Both the position numbers and the translations under genes were made by a program. From Porticoccaceae bacterium LTM1 (GTDB lineage Bacteria; Pseudomonadota; Gammaproteobacteria; Pseudomonadales; Porticoccaceae), in NCBI GenBank assembly GCA_030252795.1, contig CP127080.1, forward strand, positions 1,624,501 through 1,688,500: a stretch of DNA of 64,000 bases, read 5' to 3'. Positions 49,399-58,340 of this stretch are shown one piece after another (the stretch's first letter is position 1; every line of letters begins with the position of its first letter). A model generated the notes under the pieces. The model had not been told where the DNA came from, ran no database searches, and saw nothing but the letters and a program-made list of their open reading frames with translations.

Positions 49399-49467
49399 TT
49401 TTTATTCTCGTTACAGCTTAAACAATAGGTTAGCACTCAGGGTGGGAGTACACCATCACCGGTTACG

Positions 49468-50889
49468 TCAGCAGTCGCCGCGCCCGTAAATGTCCTCAAA
49501 GCGCTCGATATCATCTTCACCTAAATAGGCACCGGTCTGCACCTCGATCAATTCAAGCGGTTCCATACCTGGATTAGCCAACCGATGGCAGGTACCCACC
49601 GGAATATAGGTGGATTGATCTTCATTGAGCAGGAAGGTTTTGTCGCCCGAGGTAATCTCACCAACACCTCGCACCACTACCCAGTGCTCGGCACGATGCT
49701 TGTGACGCTGCAGCGATAACGCTGCACCGGGTTTAACCATCAGCCGTTTAACCTGAAAACGCGGGCCAGATACCAGACGCTCATAACTGCCCCAGGGACG
49801 GTAAACCGTTCTGTGCTCCTGCAGTTCAGAGCGCTGCCCGCTTTCCAGCTGCTTGACGATGGCGCGAACGTCCTGAGCTCGCGAACGATCCATTACCAGT
49901 ACCGCGTCGGCGGTTTCCACCACCACCTGGTTATCCAGACCAAGAACAGCTACCAATCTGGATTCGGCACGAATATAGCTGTTGCTCACATCTTCGGTTA
50001 CCACCTGGCCACTGCAGATATTGCCCCGTTCATCACGAGGTTGCTGGTCCCACAGCGCCTGCCATTCACCAATATCCCTCCAGCCACAATCAAGCGATAC
50101 CAGAGCAGCTCGCTCAGTGCGTTCCATCACGGCGTAATCAATGGATTTGGTCGGGCAGGATTCCAATGGTTTAAGGGGAAGGCGAATAAAATCGAGATCA
50201 TTTTCAGCATTGAGAAAGGCAGCCTGAGCCGACTTGGCAATATCCGGCTCAAACGACTCCAATTCCGACAAATAATCCACTGCCGGAAAAACAAACATAC
50301 CGCTGTTCCAGCAATAATCACCACTGTCGATAAAGCCCGCTGCCTTCTCAAGCGTCGGCTTTTCAACAAACCGGGTAATACAACTCCCCTCACCACCTGC
50401 CAACGCCTCGCCACTTCGTATATAGCCATAGCCGGTATGTGGTGATTGCGCCTTCACACCCATAGCCACCAAGTGGCCTTTTTGCGCCAGTAGACATGCC
50501 TGGTTTACGGCTTTCGCAAACGCTTTCTTATCTTCAATAAAATGGTCTGCCGGCAGAACCAGAAGCGTAGCATTTTCATTTATTTTCAGTGCCTGGTGTG
50601 CAGCGAGCGCCAATGCCGGCGCAGTATTACGAGCGACCGGTTCGAGCATAATGGCCGCCGGCTTCACATCAACCTGGCGAAGTTGTTCGGCGATCAGAAA
50701 TCGATGTTCTTCATGGCAGACCACAATCGGCTCAGCCATATCATCACACGCGGACAAGCGCTGCACGGTTTGCTGCAACAAAGAGAGGTTATCATCCAGA
50801 AGCGGCAAACACTGCTTGGGATAGCGCTGACGAGAGAGCGGCCACAACCTTGTACCGGCACCGCCAGAGAGAATTACAGGGATCAGCAT
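49468..50889 (-). CDS. Mannose-1-phosphate guanylyltransferase/mannose-6-phosphate isomerase
   Basis: Bifunctional enzyme supplying GDP-mannose for polysaccharide synthesis (AlgA/ManC/CpsB type). The N-terminal nucleotidyltransferase begins IPVILSGGAGTRLWPLSR, and VEKPTLEKAAGFI carries the Lys of the sugar-binding site. The C-terminal cupin isomerase (about 355-465) has RPWGSYERL, LSLQRHKHRAEHWVVV (metal His) and IPVGTCHRLANPG. The 473 residues match. It stands alone without other polysaccharide genes, just upstream of and divergent from mfd. Confidence 0.94.
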   Translation of the reverse strand: MLIPVILSGGAGTRLWPLSRQRYPKQCLPLLDDNLSLLQQTVQRLSACDDMAEPIVVCHEEHRFLIAEQLRQVDVKPAAIMLEPVARNTAPALALAAHQALKINENATLLVLPADHFIEDKKAFAKAVNQACLLAQKGHLVAMGVKAQSPHTGYGYIRSGEALAGGEGSCITRFVEKPTLEKAAGFIDSGDYCWNSGMFVFPAVDYLSELESFEPDIAKSAQAAFLNAENDLDFIRLPLKPLESCPTKSIDYAVMERTERAALVSLDCGWRDIGEWQALWDQQPRDERGNICSGQVVTEDVSNSYIRAESRLVAVLGLDNQVVVETADAVLVMDRSRAQDVRAIVKQLESGQRSELQEHRTVYRPWGSYERLVSGPRFQVKRLMVKPGAALSLQRHKHRAEHWVVVRGVGEITSGDKTFLLNEDQSTYIPVGTCHRLANPGMEPLELIEVQTGAYLGEDDIERFEDIYGRGDC

Positions 50890-51037
50890 ATTTGTATCCG
50901 AATAGAGCGAAAACGCAGAGTACTGTGTACAACTGCGTCTAGCAATCTAGAGCCTGTACCCCGCACCTCCCTGCCGCTAAAATAGCCAGCTTTTTACGGT
51001 ATTACCGTTCCAGCCTGAAAAATCATTGGAAGACGCT

Positions 51038-54000
51038 ATGACCCTGCTGCACCCGCCCGCTCCACCTTCTCCTGGACAGAAACACTGCTGGGGCGGACTG
51101 GCCGGTGCCGGGCAGGCACTGGCGATCAGTGAAGCCGCCCAGGAGTTTGAGGGCCTGACCCTGGTTATTACTGATACCGCCAAGCAAGCGGCGCAACTTG
51201 AAACTGAACTGGAGTTCTTTGGCAGTGGCGAATTGCCAGTCCTCCACTTTCCAGACTGGGAGACCCTGCCCTACGATCTGTTCTCGCCCCACCAGGACAT
51301 CATCTCCGACCGACTGCGCTGCTTGTATCGCCTGCCCAAGGTAAAAAAAGGCATTCTTATCGTACCAACAAGCACTTTAATGCACCGCCTGCCACCTGCC
51401 AGCTTTATCGGTGGCCATGCCTTCGTATATCGAACTGGCGATCGAGTGGACGTCAACGATCTGCGCGACCGGCTCCAACAGGCAGGCTATAAATGTGTCG
51501 AAACGGTTTACGAACACGGAGAGTTTGCTGTCCGTGGTGCGTTGGTGGATATTTTTCCTATGGGATCCAGGGAGCCGTTTCGTCTCGATCTGTTTGATGA
51601 TGAAATCGAATCACTGCGCAGTTTCGATCCGGAAAGTCAGCGCACCATCGACCAGCTGGAAGAAATTAATCTACTGCCGGCGCGGGAAATACCACTGGAT
51701 AAAACCGGCATTCGCCAATTTCAGGACAGTTGGCACACCCGCTTTGATACCGACCCACGCAACTCCACTTTTTACCAAGACATCAGCAACGGTGTTGCGC
51801 CACAGGGTGTTGAATATTTTCTGCCAATGTTTTTTGAGCAGTGCGCCACCCTGTTTGATTATCTACCGGGGAAAACCCAGGTTTTTACCAGCGGTAATAT
51901 AGAGCCCTCAGCCAGTAACTTCTGGAAGGAAGCAAGCAGCCGGTTTGAAGAGTACGGTATCGATCGGGAACGCCCCCTGTTACCCCCCCACGAAGTATTT
52001 ATTCCGGTTAATGAATTGTTTGGTGCACTGAAAAGCTGCCCTCGTATAGATCTGTCCAGCGCTGAACTGACCACTGATAGCGGCACCAGTAATTTCGCAA
52101 TCAGTAAAGCACCTGAAGTAGCCGTGGATGCCAGAGCCAGCCAACCTTTGTTGGCACTGGAAGCATTCCTTCTTAATGATCAAAAACGGGAAGACGGTTC
52201 ACATCGTATTCTCTACTGTGCCGAGTCCGCCGGTCGCAGAGAAACCCTGCTGGAAATGCTCGATGAAATTCGCCAGACACCTGAACCGGTTAAAAACTGG
52301 CAGGAGTTTTTAAAAAGCGATATTCCAGCTGCAATCACAATAGCTCCCCTTGAGCGCGGCCTGTTATTGGATCACCCCGCTATTTGCGTGATCACCGAAG
52401 GCGACCTTTTTGGCCAGCAGGTAATGCAGCGCAGACGTCGTTCTCGCACTCAGGATCAAGCTGACAACGTCATCAAGAACCTGACCGAATTGCGCGAAGG
52501 CGCTCCCGTTGTCCATATAGATCACGGTGTCGGTCGCTATCGTGGCTTACAGACTCTGCACGTAGATAACGACCCCCAGGAATTTGTCACCCTGGAATAC
52601 GCCGATGACACCAAACTCTACGTTCCGGTCGCCTCACTGCATTTGATCAGTCGCTACAGCGGTTCCGACGAAGACACGGCTCCCCTGCACAGACTTGGCA
52701 GCGAAAGCTGGCAAAAAGCCAAAGACAAAGCTGCCAAGGAGATTCGTGATACTGCTGCGGAACTGCTTGAAGTCTACGCCCAACGCGCTGCTCGCCTGGG
52801 GCACAGTTTTGCCGATCCTCAACAGGATTACCTGGCCTTCTGTCGCGACTTCCCCTTTGAGGAAACACCGGATCAACAAGACGCCATCGATGCGGTTAAA
52901 AAAGACTTACTCTCCGAACAGCCAATGGATCGTTTGGTGTGTGGGGACGTTGGTTTTGGTAAAACCGAAGTGGCAATGCGTGCTACGTTTATTGCGGTCA
53001 GCAACAGTAAACAAGTAATTATTCTGGTGCCCACCACCTTGCTGGCCCAACAGCACTACGACAATTTCAAGGACCGCTTTGCCAACTGGCCGGTGACCAT
53101 CGAAGTGCTGTCACGTTTTCGCACCGCCAAAGAGCAGGAAGCGGTAATTGAGCGTGCCGCCGAAGGTAAAGTGGATATTTTGATCGGCACCCACAAGTTG
53201 CTGAATAGCAATATCAAGTACAAAAACCTCGGCCTGCTGATTATCGACGAAGAACACCGCTTCGGTGTGCGCCAGAAAGAGAAGATCAAGGCACTGCGCG
53301 CAGAAGTGGACATTCTCACCATGACTGCCACACCGATTCCTCGCACCCTTAACATGGCGTTTGGTGGCATACGTGACCTTTCCATAATTGCCACGCCACC
53401 AGCCAAGCGATTGGCGGTTAAAACCTTTATTCGCCAAAGTGAGCAACGCTTGGTTCGCGAGGCGATACTGCGGGAAACCCTCCGTGGCGGACAGGTCTAC
53501 TTCCTGCACAACGAAGTAAAAACCATCGAAAAAATTGCCCATGAACTGCAGGAACTTGTTCCGGAAGCGCGTATAGGAATCGGCCACGGCAAAATGCGCG
53601 AGCGCGAACTGGAAAAAGTAATGTCCGACTTCTACCACCAGCGTTTTAACGTATTGGTGTGCACCACTATCATTGAAACCGGTATCGACGTTCCAAGCGC
53701 AAACACGATTATTATAGAGCGCGCCGACAAATTCGGCATTGCCCAGCTGCACCAGTTGCGTGGCCGGGTCGGTCGCTCTCACCACCAGGCTTACGCCTAC
53801 CTGCTGACACCCCACCCCAAAACCATGACCAAAGATGGCGTGAAACGGCTGGAAGCCATTCAGGCCGCCGACCACTTGGGCAGCGGCTTTACCCTGGCCA
53901 CTCACGACCTCGAGATTCGTGGTGCAGGTGAGCTGTTGGGTGACGAGCAAAGTGGTCATATTCAGCGAATTGGTTTCTCGCTCTATATGGAGCTGCTGGA

Positions 54001-54514
54001 AAAAGCCGTACGCGCCATTCAGAGCGGCAAAACACCGGATGTAGAAGCCAGCATGCGGGATAATGTCGAGATCAATCTGCGTATACCTGCACTGATTCCA
54101 GACGACTACCTGCCCGATGTGCCAATGCGACTGATGATGTACAAACGCCTGGCCAACTGTAAAAACCGCGATCAATTAAAAGAGCTCCAAGTAGAAATGA
54201 TCGACCGTTTTGGCCTACTGCCCGAGTACGTCAAAAACCTGATTCGCGTCACCGAACTGCGCCTTGAAGCAGAAGCACTTGGCCTTACCAAAGTGGAGGC
54301 TTCGGCGACCAACATCACAGTTAACTTCAGCAGTAACACTTCTGTGGAACCGATCACCATTGTGCAGCTTGTACAACAGCAGCCAGACCGTTATCGTTTC
54401 CAGGGTGCTACCGAACTGAAATACTCAGCGCCGATGGCGACTGCAGATTTGCGCATTAACAGTGTTCGCAAGCTGCTGGAAACCCTCACTCCCGCTTCAA
54501 CTAAAACCGGATAA
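51038..54514 (+). CDS. mfd: Transcription-repair coupling factor Mfd
   Basis: ATP-dependent translocase that removes stalled RNA polymerase and recruits UvrA. The UvrB-like N-terminal domains (about 1-350) are followed by the RNA polymerase interaction domain (VHIDHGVGRYRGL near 490), a RecG-like helicase with Walker A GDVGFGKTEVA and box DEEH, the motif VCTTIIETGIDVPSANT, and a C-terminal TRCF domain. The ATG at 51038 (1158 residues) has a GGAAG ribosome-binding site and is preferred to a TTG four codons upstream. Confidence 0.97.
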   Translation: MTLLHPPAPPSPGQKHCWGGLAGAGQALAISEAAQEFEGLTLVITDTAKQAAQLETELEFFGSGELPVLHFPDWETLPYDLFSPHQDIISDRLRCLYRLPKVKKGILIVPTSTLMHRLPPASFIGGHAFVYRTGDRVDVNDLRDRLQQAGYKCVETVYEHGEFAVRGALVDIFPMGSREPFRLDLFDDEIESLRSFDPESQRTIDQLEEINLLPAREIPLDKTGIRQFQDSWHTRFDTDPRNSTFYQDISNGVAPQGVEYFLPMFFEQCATLFDYLPGKTQVFTSGNIEPSASNFWKEASSRFEEYGIDRERPLLPPHEVFIPVNELFGALKSCPRIDLSSAELTTDSGTSNFAISKAPEVAVDARASQPLLALEAFLLNDQKREDGSHRILYCAESAGRRETLLEMLDEIRQTPEPVKNWQEFLKSDIPAAITIAPLERGLLLDHPAICVITEGDLFGQQVMQRRRRSRTQDQADNVIKNLTELREGAPVVHIDHGVGRYRGLQTLHVDNDPQEFVTLEYADDTKLYVPVASLHLISRYSGSDEDTAPLHRLGSESWQKAKDKAAKEIRDTAAELLEVYAQRAARLGHSFADPQQDYLAFCRDFPFEETPDQQDAIDAVKKDLLSEQPMDRLVCGDVGFGKTEVAMRATFIAVSNSKQVIILVPTTLLAQQHYDNFKDRFANWPVTIEVLSRFRTAKEQEAVIERAAEGKVDILIGTHKLLNSNIKYKNLGLLIIDEEHRFGVRQKEKIKALRAEVDILTMTATPIPRTLNMAFGGIRDLSIIATPPAKRLAVKTFIRQSEQRLVREAILRETLRGGQVYFLHNEVKTIEKIAHELQELVPEARIGIGHGKMRERELEKVMSDFYHQRFNVLVCTTIIETGIDVPSANTIIIERADKFGIAQLHQLRGRVGRSHHQAYAYLLTPHPKTMTKDGVKRLEAIQAADHLGSGFTLATHDLEIRGAGELLGDEQSGHIQRIGFSLYMELLEKAVRAIQSGKTPDVEASMRDNVEINLRIPALIPDDYLPDVPMRLMMYKRLANCKNRDQLKELQVEMIDRFGLLPEYVKNLIRVTELRLEAEALGLTKVEASATNITVNFSSNTSVEPITIVQLVQQQPDRYRFQGATELKYSAPMATADLRINSVRKLLETLTPASTKTG

Positions 54515-54527
54515 TAAAGGCTCAGTA

Positions 54528-55463
54528 ATGCTGAAACGCAACACCCTCACAACCCTTTCCGCCGCCATTTTTGCCTGGTTTGGCGCCTGCTGTGTTGTCG
54601 CCGCTCCGAACGACAGCGAGCCGGAGATCTGGTATCAGGTTGAAGTGATTATCTTTGCACGCCAGGACCCTTACGGCACCGAACAGCCGCGCCGCGATAT
54701 ACACCTGAGCTATCCGAAGAAAGTCGTGGAACTCGTGAATCCCGATGTTCAGGAGGTAGCCGATCAAGCGCCTTCCTCTGGCCAGGAAACTGGGGCTCCC
54801 TTACTGACCGATACTCTGACGGATTCACAACCTCAGGGCGAGAAACCATTTATCCAGTTGGATCGCAGCGAACGCAGCCTGAACCCCGATGCAACGGCCA
54901 TTGATCGTCAGCCGCAATTTCGCGTGCTCTATCACCAAGCCTGGCGCCAGCCCGGCATCGACAGCTCACAAGCGCCCTGGGTGCTGGTACGCGGTGGCGA
55001 ACGCTACGGTCAGCACTTTGAACTTGAGGGCAGCATCCGCCTGTGGCGCTCCCGGTACCGTCACTTTGAAGCCAATTTATGGCTCAGCAAATTTGATAAC
55101 AACTTTGGACAGCAACCCGAAGATTGGCCGCCCCTGCCAGCCTACCCTGTTATAAATATTCCCGAGCCGGAAAGTGAATATACCGACGAAAACTTCAGCC
55201 TTGAGCTGCCCCCCGAGTCTGTTGAGTTAGGGGTAGCAGATGGTTCAATCCAGCCGGGCTTTGAAACTGAAACACAAGTCCCCTACCTGATCAGTGAAAT
55301 CCAGAAAATGGAAATGAGCCGACGCATGAAGCCGGACGAAATTCATTATCTGGATCACCACAGAATGGGGATTGTGGTGAATGTCACCACTTATGAAGTG
55401 CCACAACCGAAGAAGGAAGAGGAAACATCAGCAGTGCCGTTGATGTTACATACTCAGAACTAA
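54528..55463 (+). CDS. csiV: CsiV-family periplasmic protein
   Basis: Exported protein of 311 residues with a signal peptide (cleavage expected after VVAA, residue 26). The mature start PEIWYQVEVIIFARQ and the later RRMKPDEIHYLDHHRMGIVV fit the CsiV family, whose Vibrio cholerae member binds peptidoglycan and affects response to D-amino acids. The start at 54528 is set by the signal peptide and an AAAGG ribosome-binding site. It follows mfd by 13 bases, as in Pseudomonas, so the two may be co-transcribed. Confidence 0.87.
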   Translation: MLKRNTLTTLSAAIFAWFGACCVVAAPNDSEPEIWYQVEVIIFARQDPYGTEQPRRDIHLSYPKKVVELVNPDVQEVADQAPSSGQETGAPLLTDTLTDSQPQGEKPFIQLDRSERSLNPDATAIDRQPQFRVLYHQAWRQPGIDSSQAPWVLVRGGERYGQHFELEGSIRLWRSRYRHFEANLWLSKFDNNFGQQPEDWPPLPAYPVINIPEPESEYTDENFSLELPPESVELGVADGSIQPGFETETQVPYLISEIQKMEMSRRMKPDEIHYLDHHRMGIVVNVTTYEVPQPKKEEETSAVPLMLHTQN

Positions 55464-55502
55464 GGCCTCAGCTGGCAAAATTTTGTCTCTGAATACAGCA
55501 AT

Positions 55503-55541
55503 AAAAAAGCACGCCAGATTTATAATCTGACGTGCTTTTTT
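55503..55541. terminator. Bidirectional rho-independent terminator
   Basis: AAAAAAGCACGCCAGATT-TAT-AATCTGACGTGCTTTTTT is a long stem with one mismatch, with A-run and T-run on the two sides. It can end mfd-csiV (plus) and the orphan gene arriving from the right (minus). Confidence 0.92.
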
Positions 55542-55674
55542 ATATCGCAGATGGATTTTGCAATTGGTGAAATAGAGACATCAACGCTGCCAACATGGGG
55601 CGTAATGTAGTGGCAAAGCCGCGAAATGGAGGTCCTGACAGATTTGCTCGCATTCGAGCTTGGCTTGTTAGCGC

Positions 55675-56154
55675 TCAACCAAACAGCCACGATAGAAAAC
55701 CTCTTTTTTTGACCTTAACTGCAGAAATTGTGCATATATGATGAAGTGCTGATAGATCAACACCTGGATCGATATACTGCTGACCACATTCAGCAATTGA
55801 GGCATTCCCATCAAAACAATGCTTCAGGCAGCGATTCTCTGAGTCAATCGTATAACAGTTATCATATTCATCATCCGAGCTGGGTATAAAATATGTTCTT
55901 CTTGTTATCCCATCGAAACCAATTACATCATCGAATTTCACCTTGGATTCCGGATAACTAAGATAATTAACAGCAAACATAAACTGCATCTCGTCAGCTT
56001 TTGGTAGCACCACTACATACTGTCTAAACCCTGAAAAATATACCTCTATATTTTTTGAGAATTCTTCATCAAAATATAGGTTTGCAAAGCTTTGAACTGC
56101 TTCCAAGACTAATTTTCTATCGTGAAATCTTACTAGAATGTATTTCGTAGTCAT
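55675..56154 (-). CDS. AT-rich orphan gene, function unknown
   Basis: A 159-residue protein that I do not recognise. It has no signal peptide or membrane segment. It has a mixed alpha/beta look, four cysteines clustered in residues about 100-125 (DNCYTIDSENRCLKHC, then ECGQQ) plus one near 142, and a basic/aromatic end GFLSWLFG. Base composition is visibly richer in A and T than the neighbours and the codons differ, which suggests acquisition. It sits alone in a 700-base insertion between csiV and the DUF4878 gene. The ending is reminiscent of some immunity proteins, but this is only an impression. Confidence 0.7.
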   Translation of the reverse strand: MTTKYILVRFHDRKLVLEAVQSFANLYFDEEFSKNIEVYFSGFRQYVVVLPKADEMQFMFAVNYLSYPESKVKFDDVIGFDGITRRTYFIPSSDDEYDNCYTIDSENRCLKHCFDGNASIAECGQQYIDPGVDLSALHHICTISAVKVKKRGFLSWLFG

Positions 56155-56334
56155 CCGTTTCCCTTTCGATCGCTAACACCGAAAAAATGATGAAGGCATA
56201 TCAATGCGACAATCCAGTAATTAACCTGGTTAAGTCGCCACACCATGATTCCCGTGAGACCACTTTACTAAGTAGCTGTAGCGCTTTACTGCCAGATCAC
56301 TCGCCAACCACACCCCGCACTTAATTCCCTTAAC

Positions 56335-56904
56335 TCACTTCTTCTCTTTTTGCTTGTTTTCTTCCGCTTTACGAAGTTCATCCGCAACCTGCTGCATCTC
56401 CTCAGCGAAGTCCTGAAGCGCACGGTTAAATTCCTGTGCGGCCTCGGTCATTGCTTCGCCCACCACCTCACCTACGGCCTCTCCCATCTCTTCAATATTT
56501 CCCTGAAGCGCTGTGCCCAGATTATTAAATGAGTTGGCTAGCATGGAGCGCATACTGGCATCGTATTCAACTTTCCACTGTTCATCTTCGCGAACCAGGA
56601 CGGTATCGAACTTCATCACCAGGTCACGCTTGGCTGTAGATCTTTGATAAGCCGTAGGCACTCGGGCGCTGTCACCCTCAATGACCGCATCACCAAACAA
56701 CAGATCCGTCATTTCGGTCTGCTCATGTTTACTAACGCCACGCTGACTGTCTTCAGTGGCAAGCTCTTTGGCACGATTGGTATCACCCTCTGCCATTGCC
56801 TGCCAAAATTGTTTAGTCACCGACTCCGGCGTTGGGTTCGCAGAGCAGGCAGTAAGAGAAACTACAGCCAAAAACAGTAATAAAAATGATCGCACTTGTC
56901 TCAT
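56335..56904 (-). CDS. Lipoprotein with DUF4878-like domain
   Basis: A 189-residue predicted lipoprotein with signal peptide and lipobox LTAC (C20). The domain after it (about 25-120: PTPESVTKQFWQAMAEGD ... EQWKVEYD) resembles the DUF4878/NTF2-like group. The C-terminal half (about 125-189) is a charged helix, probably a coiled coil, with Glu/Lys repeats. Function unknown. It lies downstream of mtiP but with a repeat-containing gap between. Confidence 0.82.
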   Translation of the reverse strand: MRQVRSFLLLFLAVVSLTACSANPTPESVTKQFWQAMAEGDTNRAKELATEDSQRGVSKHEQTEMTDLLFGDAVIEGDSARVPTAYQRSTAKRDLVMKFDTVLVREDEQWKVEYDASMRSMLANSFNNLGTALQGNIEEMGEAVGEVVGEAMTEAAQEFNRALQDFAEEMQQVADELRKAEENKQKEKK

Positions 56905-56950
56905 GGTAAAGCTCCTTTTTACGAGTTAACTGTCTCTACACTCTAGTCAT

Positions 56951-57020
56951 ACTGAGATCCTTCGCTGCACTCAGGATGACAACTATTTGTTCAGAATGAG
57001 AAGCATTTGATCAGGATGAC
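56951..57020. repeat. REP-like repeats next to mtiP
   Basis: A full copy of the dispersed motif ATCCTTCGCTGCACTCAGGA (56957-56976) is followed by two partial copies (TTCAGAATGAG near 56990 and TCAGGATGACA at 57011). The last partial copy contains the reverse complement of the mtiP stop codon, so the repeat reaches into that gene. Confidence 0.65.
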
Positions 57021-57760
57021 AGCTGACACTTACACAACTCGGCAAGTACACGCCTGACTCCAGGCATGGCTTCATCAATAATCTGTTGGATATCGCCCAT
57101 GGTGATAGGTTCACGACAGCGCCCTGCAGCCGGGTTTACTACCAGCGACAGCGAGGCATAAGCCAAACCCAACTCGCGAGCGAGAGACGCCTCCGGCATG
57201 CCAGTCATGCCAACAATATCGCAGCCGTCTCTTTCCAAACGATCCACTTCTTTGGCAGTTTCCAGTCTCGGCCCCTGTGTAACCGCCATGGTACCGCCAC
57301 ATATAAATGGTTCACCGCAGGCATTCATGGCCGCTTTCAATGCCTCTCGCAACTGACCATCATAGGGCTCGGTAAAGTCGATATGCTGTAGTGGCGCTTC
57401 AGGGCCATCGGAAAAGCTCGGCTCCCTGCCCCAGGTGTAATCAATGAGTTGATCCGGTATTACCATAACGCCTGGACGCAAATTTCGGCTGATTCCACCT
57501 ACGGCATTAACCGCCACAATGTGAGAGACACCTTCGCCCATTAACCCAGCGATATTGGCTCGGTAATTTATGTAGTGTGGAGGAATGGTATGGCCTTCAC
57601 CATGACGAGCAAGAAAAACCACATCCATTCCATTCAGGACACCACATACAAGATCCGCTGAAGGTTCACCATAAGGTGTGGCTACGGACTTGAATTGCAC
57701 ATCAATCAGCTCCGGCATATCTGCCAGCCCGGTACCGCCGATAATTCCAAGTTTTTTCAT
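57011..57760 (-). CDS. mtiP: S-methyl-5'-thioinosine phosphorylase
   Basis: Purine nucleoside phosphorylase of the MTAP family. In Pseudomonas the orthologue (PA3004) cleaves methylthioinosine to hypoxanthine and methylthioribose-1-phosphate. The phosphate-binding GIIGGTGL, ARHGEGHTIPPHYINYRAN and AVTQGPRLETAKEVDRL motifs are clear. The 249 residues fit. It lies 16 bases after hpt, whose enzyme would salvage the hypoxanthine. The last residues and the stop codon come from a REP-like repeat. Confidence 0.9.
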   Translation of the reverse strand: MKKLGIIGGTGLADMPELIDVQFKSVATPYGEPSADLVCGVLNGMDVVFLARHGEGHTIPPHYINYRANIAGLMGEGVSHIVAVNAVGGISRNLRPGVMVIPDQLIDYTWGREPSFSDGPEAPLQHIDFTEPYDGQLREALKAAMNACGEPFICGGTMAVTQGPRLETAKEVDRLERDGCDIVGMTGMPEASLARELGLAYASLSLVVNPAAGRCREPITMGDIQQIIDEAMPGVRRVLAELCKCQLSS

Positions 57761-57776
57761 TATTTTTCTTAGTGCT

Positions 57777-58337
57777 CTATTCTTCGTATTCGACTTTTAA
57801 GCCATAGATCCCGGGAAGGTTTCGCCAGTAACCCTGGTAGTCCATACCGGAACCAAACAGGTAAAGGTCACTGGTACTCAGGCCAACAAAATCCGGACGG
57901 ATGTTGGCTTTTTCGCGATCGTGGCGTTTTTCCACAAGTACCGCCGTATGCACTGAGTCTGCACCTTCTCGCTTGCAGTATTCGATAATGGTTTCGAGTG
58001 TGTAGCCTTCATCGAAAATATCATCCACGATCAACACTGCGCGCCCTTTCATATCGGACTGGGGAGTCGCCAACCAGTGCACCGAATCACCAATGGTGGC
58101 ACCGCGATAACGGGTGGCGTGAAGGTAGTCGAACTCCAGTGGAAAACGCAGGCGAGGCAACAGCTGCCCGGTAAATACAATGCCGCCGTTCATCACACAA
58201 ATTACGATGGGATTTTTTTCGCCCAGCTCTTTAGTAATATCGCTGGCGATTCGATCAATTGCAGAGTCTACTTCCTCGCCGGAGCTAAGCTCCAAGGCAT
58301 AATCCAGTATTTCAATGACGTCTGGTAATTCACTCAA
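57777..58337 (-). CDS. hpt: Hypoxanthine-guanine phosphoribosyltransferase
   Basis: Purine salvage enzyme transferring phosphoribose from PRPP to hypoxanthine or guanine. The PRPP loop VLIVDDIFDEGYTLETI (near residue 100) and the flexible-loop region YRGATIGDSVHW are present. The 186 residues are normal. Its position between mscS and mtiP links it to methylthioinosine salvage. Confidence 0.92.
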   Translation of the reverse strand: MSELPDVIEILDYALELSSGEEVDSAIDRIASDITKELGEKNPIVICVMNGGIVFTGQLLPRLRFPLEFDYLHATRYRGATIGDSVHWLATPQSDMKGRAVLIVDDIFDEGYTLETIIEYCKREGADSVHTAVLVEKRHDREKANIRPDFVGLSTSDLYLFGSGMDYQGYWRNLPGIYGLKVEYEE

Positions 58338-58340
58338 TGG

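Noticed and set aside
53111-54175. 354-codon minus-strand open frame
   Set aside because: Antisense to the helicase part of mfd, with no recognisable domain or start signal.
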